From the NCBI GenBank assembly GCA_964577715.1, contig CAZOAA010000047.1, positions 1 through 8,949 of the forward strand: DNA of 8,949 nucleotides. Direction: 5' to 3'. Position numbers and translations under genes: made by a program. Positions 6,889 to 8,949 of this stretch are shown here, in pieces (position 1 is the first letter of the stretch; every line of letters starts with the position of its first letter). The notes beneath the pieces are model-generated. The model did not search any database and was not told the DNA's origin. It saw nothing but the letters and a program-made list of their open reading frames with translations. The DNA comes from SUP05 sp964577715 (GTDB taxonomy: Bacteria > Pseudomonadota > Gammaproteobacteria > PS1 > Pseudothioglobaceae).

Positions 6889-8949
6889 CTACACCGTCAT
6901 TGGATTTGGTTTGTCAGTATTTATACCGTATTTTTCAATCGCTTGTGCAACAACTGACGCATCCATCTCACCTTCATCAACCAGTGCTTTTAGCGCCGCT
7001 AAAGTGACATAGTTAGCATCCACTTCAAAGAAATCTCTAAGTGCTGCACGTGAGTCAGATCGACCAAATCCATCGGTACCTAATACTTCATAACGACTTG
7101 GAACATACTTACGCACTTGTTCAGCATAGTTGCGCATATAGTCTGTCGCTGCAATAACTGGACCTTTAGCATCTGCCAAGCACTGTGTAATATAAGGCAC
7201 TTTTGGTGCATCTGAGCTAAATCTATTCTCCCTATCAATTGCTTGTGCTTCACGCGTAAGCTCATTAAAACTGGTTACTGACCAAATATTAGATTTAACA
7301 CCCCAATCATCAGCGAGCATCTGCGCTGCGGTTTCAACTTCTCTCAAGATCGTACCACAACCCATTAACTGTACTTGCTTATCACCCTTACCCACCTCTT
7401 TAAGTGGATAAATTCCTTTGATAATCCCTTCTTCTGTGCTTGTTGGCATTTCGGGGTGAGTATAAAGCTCATTCATTGTTGTGATGTAGTAGAAAATATT
7501 TTCATTATCTTCATACATGCGTTTTAGGCCTGAACGAATAATTACTGCTAGCTCATAAGCATAAGTTGGATCATACGAAATACAATTAGGAATCGTGTTA
7601 GCCACCAAATGCGAATCACCATCTTGATGTTGCAAACCTTCACCATTGAGTGTAGTGCGCCCTGCTGTACCACCAATTAAAAAGCCTTTGGCCTGCATAT
7701 CGCCTGCTGCCCACGCCAAATCACCCACACGCTGGAAACCAAACTTAGAGTAATAAATGTAGAATGGAATCATGGTGGTATTGTGTGTTGCGTATGAAGT
7801 TGCTGCTGCAATCCAATCAGAGATCGCACCTGCCTCATTAATACCCTCTTGCAACACCTGGCCTTTTTTATCTTCCTTATACCACATCACTTTGTCATGA
7901 TCTTCTGGTTGGTAAAGCTGCCCTGAAGCTGAGTAAATACCGAGTTGTCTAAACAAACCCTCCATGCCAAAGGTGCGCGCCTCATCTGGAATAATTGGCA
8001 CAATCTTAGGGCCAAGTTGCTTATCGCGCACCAATAAAGTCATAATACGATTTAACGCCATTGTGGTTGACATCTCTCGATCACCACTAGACTCTAACAA
8101 AGCTTTAAATACATCCAGTTCTGGTGCTTTTAAATCCTCTAATTCAAACGAACGTACTGGTACTGAGCCACCAAGCTTTTCACGTTGAGCTTTTAGGTAA
8201 GTCATTTCTTCGCTGTCAGGCGCTGGCTTGTAAAAATTAAGTTCTTTAACATCAGTCTCTGTCACTGGCACATCAAAACGCTTAGCAAAAATCTCAACTT
8301 GCTCTAAGCCTAATTTCTTTTGCGAGTGCGTGGTGTTTTGCCCTTCGCCCGCTTCACCCATGCCGTAACCTTTGACAGTCTTAGCCAAAATAACGGTTGG
8401 TTTATCGCTGCAAGCTTTAGCTGCATGATAGGCTTGGAACACTTTATAAGGATCATGGCCACCACGATTTAGATGATAAATTTCATCATCACTCATGTGT
8501 TCAACCATCGCCAATAATTCAGGATACTTGCCAAAGAAGTGCTTACGTACATACGCGCCATCTTTTGCTTTATAGGCTTGGTACTCACCATCCACCACTT
8601 CTTCCATACGCTTTCTAAGTAAGCCATCGGTGTCTTTAGCGAATAATTCATCCCACTTTCCACCCCAAATAACTTTAATCACATTCCAGCCTGCGCCACG
8701 GAACATGCCTTCTAACTCTTGAATAATCTTACCGTTACCACGCACTGGGCCGTCAAGGCGCTGTAAGTTACAGTTAATGACAAATACCAAATTATCTAAT
8801 TTCTCACGGCCTGCCATTGAAATAGCGCCGAGTGATTCTGGCTCATCAGTTTCACCATCACCTAAGTACGCCCAAACGGTACGTTTATCTGTTTGCTTAA
8901 TTTCGCGGTGATGAAGGTACTTCATAAAGCGCGCTTGATAAATCGCCAT
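6889..8949 (-). CDS. aceE: Pyruvate dehydrogenase E1 component, homodimeric type (N-terminus outside window)
   Basis: The E1 subunit of the pyruvate dehydrogenase complex decarboxylates pyruvate with thiamine diphosphate and passes the acetyl group to the lipoyl domain of E2. The 686 codons present match the E. coli enzyme (887 residues) from roughly residue 200 to the C-terminus. The ATG at the window edge (MAIYQARFMKYL) is internal, because the family has about 200 more residues before it. The thiamine diphosphate/Mg motif is visible as GDG at fragment residues 30-32 and INCN at 58-61. Other marks are the active-site loop KGYGMGEAGEGQNTTH with its His, PDEARTFGMEGLFRQLGIYS, LQEGINEAGA with the cofactor-activating Glu, NGEGLQHQDGDSH, and the closing YEVLGTDGFGRSDSRAALRDFFEVD. 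The E. coli HEDGHSH segment reads HQDGDSH here. No aceF follows; a HopJ-family gene does, 25 nt downstream. Confidence 0.97.
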   Translation of the reverse strand: MAIYQARFMKYLHHREIKQTDKRTVWAYLGDGETDEPESLGAISMAGREKLDNLVFVINCNLQRLDGPVRGNGKIIQELEGMFRGAGWNVIKVIWGGKWDELFAKDTDGLLRKRMEEVVDGEYQAYKAKDGAYVRKHFFGKYPELLAMVEHMSDDEIYHLNRGGHDPYKVFQAYHAAKACSDKPTVILAKTVKGYGMGEAGEGQNTTHSQKKLGLEQVEIFAKRFDVPVTETDVKELNFYKPAPDSEEMTYLKAQREKLGGSVPVRSFELEDLKAPELDVFKALLESSGDREMSTTMALNRIMTLLVRDKQLGPKIVPIIPDEARTFGMEGLFRQLGIYSASGQLYQPEDHDKVMWYKEDKKGQVLQEGINEAGAISDWIAAATSYATHNTTMIPFYIYYSKFGFQRVGDLAWAAGDMQAKGFLIGGTAGRTTLNGEGLQHQDGDSHLVANTIPNCISYDPTYAYELAVIIRSGLKRMYEDNENIFYYITTMNELYTHPEMPTSTEEGIIKGIYPLKEVGKGDKQVQLMGCGTILREVETAAQMLADDWGVKSNIWSVTSFNELTREAQAIDRENRFSSDAPKVPYITQCLADAKGPVIAATDYMRNYAEQVRKYVPSRYEVLGTDGFGRSDSRAALRDFFEVDANYVTLAALKALVDEGEMDASVVAQAIEKYGINTDKPNPMTV

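Noticed and set aside
7964..8188. Forward-strand open frame of 74 codons within aceE
   Set aside because: It is antisense to strongly conserved aceE codons, with no ribosome-binding site and no recognisable protein.
8941..8949. ATG at the right edge as the true start of aceE
   Set aside because: It falls about 200 residues into the family alignment; the N-terminal region lies beyond the window.
1..8949. A new defence, mobile or biosynthetic system in this window
   Set aside because: All eight genes belong to known families, with no atypical gene cluster, long repeats, integrase, transposase or unexplained large gap. The remaining novelty is limited to gene order and small control regions.

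Overview
The window holds eight protein-coding genes in an AT-rich bacterial chromosome, and two of them run off the window edges. No RNA gene, mobile element, CRISPR array or prophage segment was seen. The gene set is a two-His ribosomal oxygenase of the RoxA/YcfD type, SlyX, homodimeric AceE, PNPase, and IMP dehydrogenase closest in wording to the E. coli enzyme. This points to a gammaproteobacterium. The low GC and compact gene order would suit a marine or symbiotic sulfur-oxidiser-like lineage (SUP05/Thioglobaceae type), but that placement is a guess from memory and was not tested.

Layout, left to right. The 3' half of guaB (+) enters from the left edge. It faces a YdjM-type membrane hydrolase gene (-). 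That gene is divergent from roxA (+), which encodes a putative ribosomal protein L16 arginine hydroxylase. A 209-nt leader follows, then pnp (+) with a strong Shine-Dalgarno sequence and a clear Rho-independent terminator. An EamA/DMT-family permease gene (+) starts just after that terminator and overlaps slyX (+) by 25 nt. On the opposite strand, aceE (pyruvate dehydrogenase E1, cut by the right edge) is followed 25 nt later by a HopJ-family gene. The HopJ gene ends only 4 nt from the end of slyX.

The genes are mostly housekeeping: GTP synthesis (guaB), translation and RNA turnover (roxA, pnp), and entry of pyruvate into the TCA cycle (aceE). Three are less well understood: the YdjM-like hydrolase, SlyX and the HopJ-family protein. 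I found no convincing new multi-gene system. The points most worth a second look are the pairing of aceE with a hopJ-family gene where aceF is often found, the separation of pnp from rpsO with a long leader, and a possible leaderless start for the permease gene.
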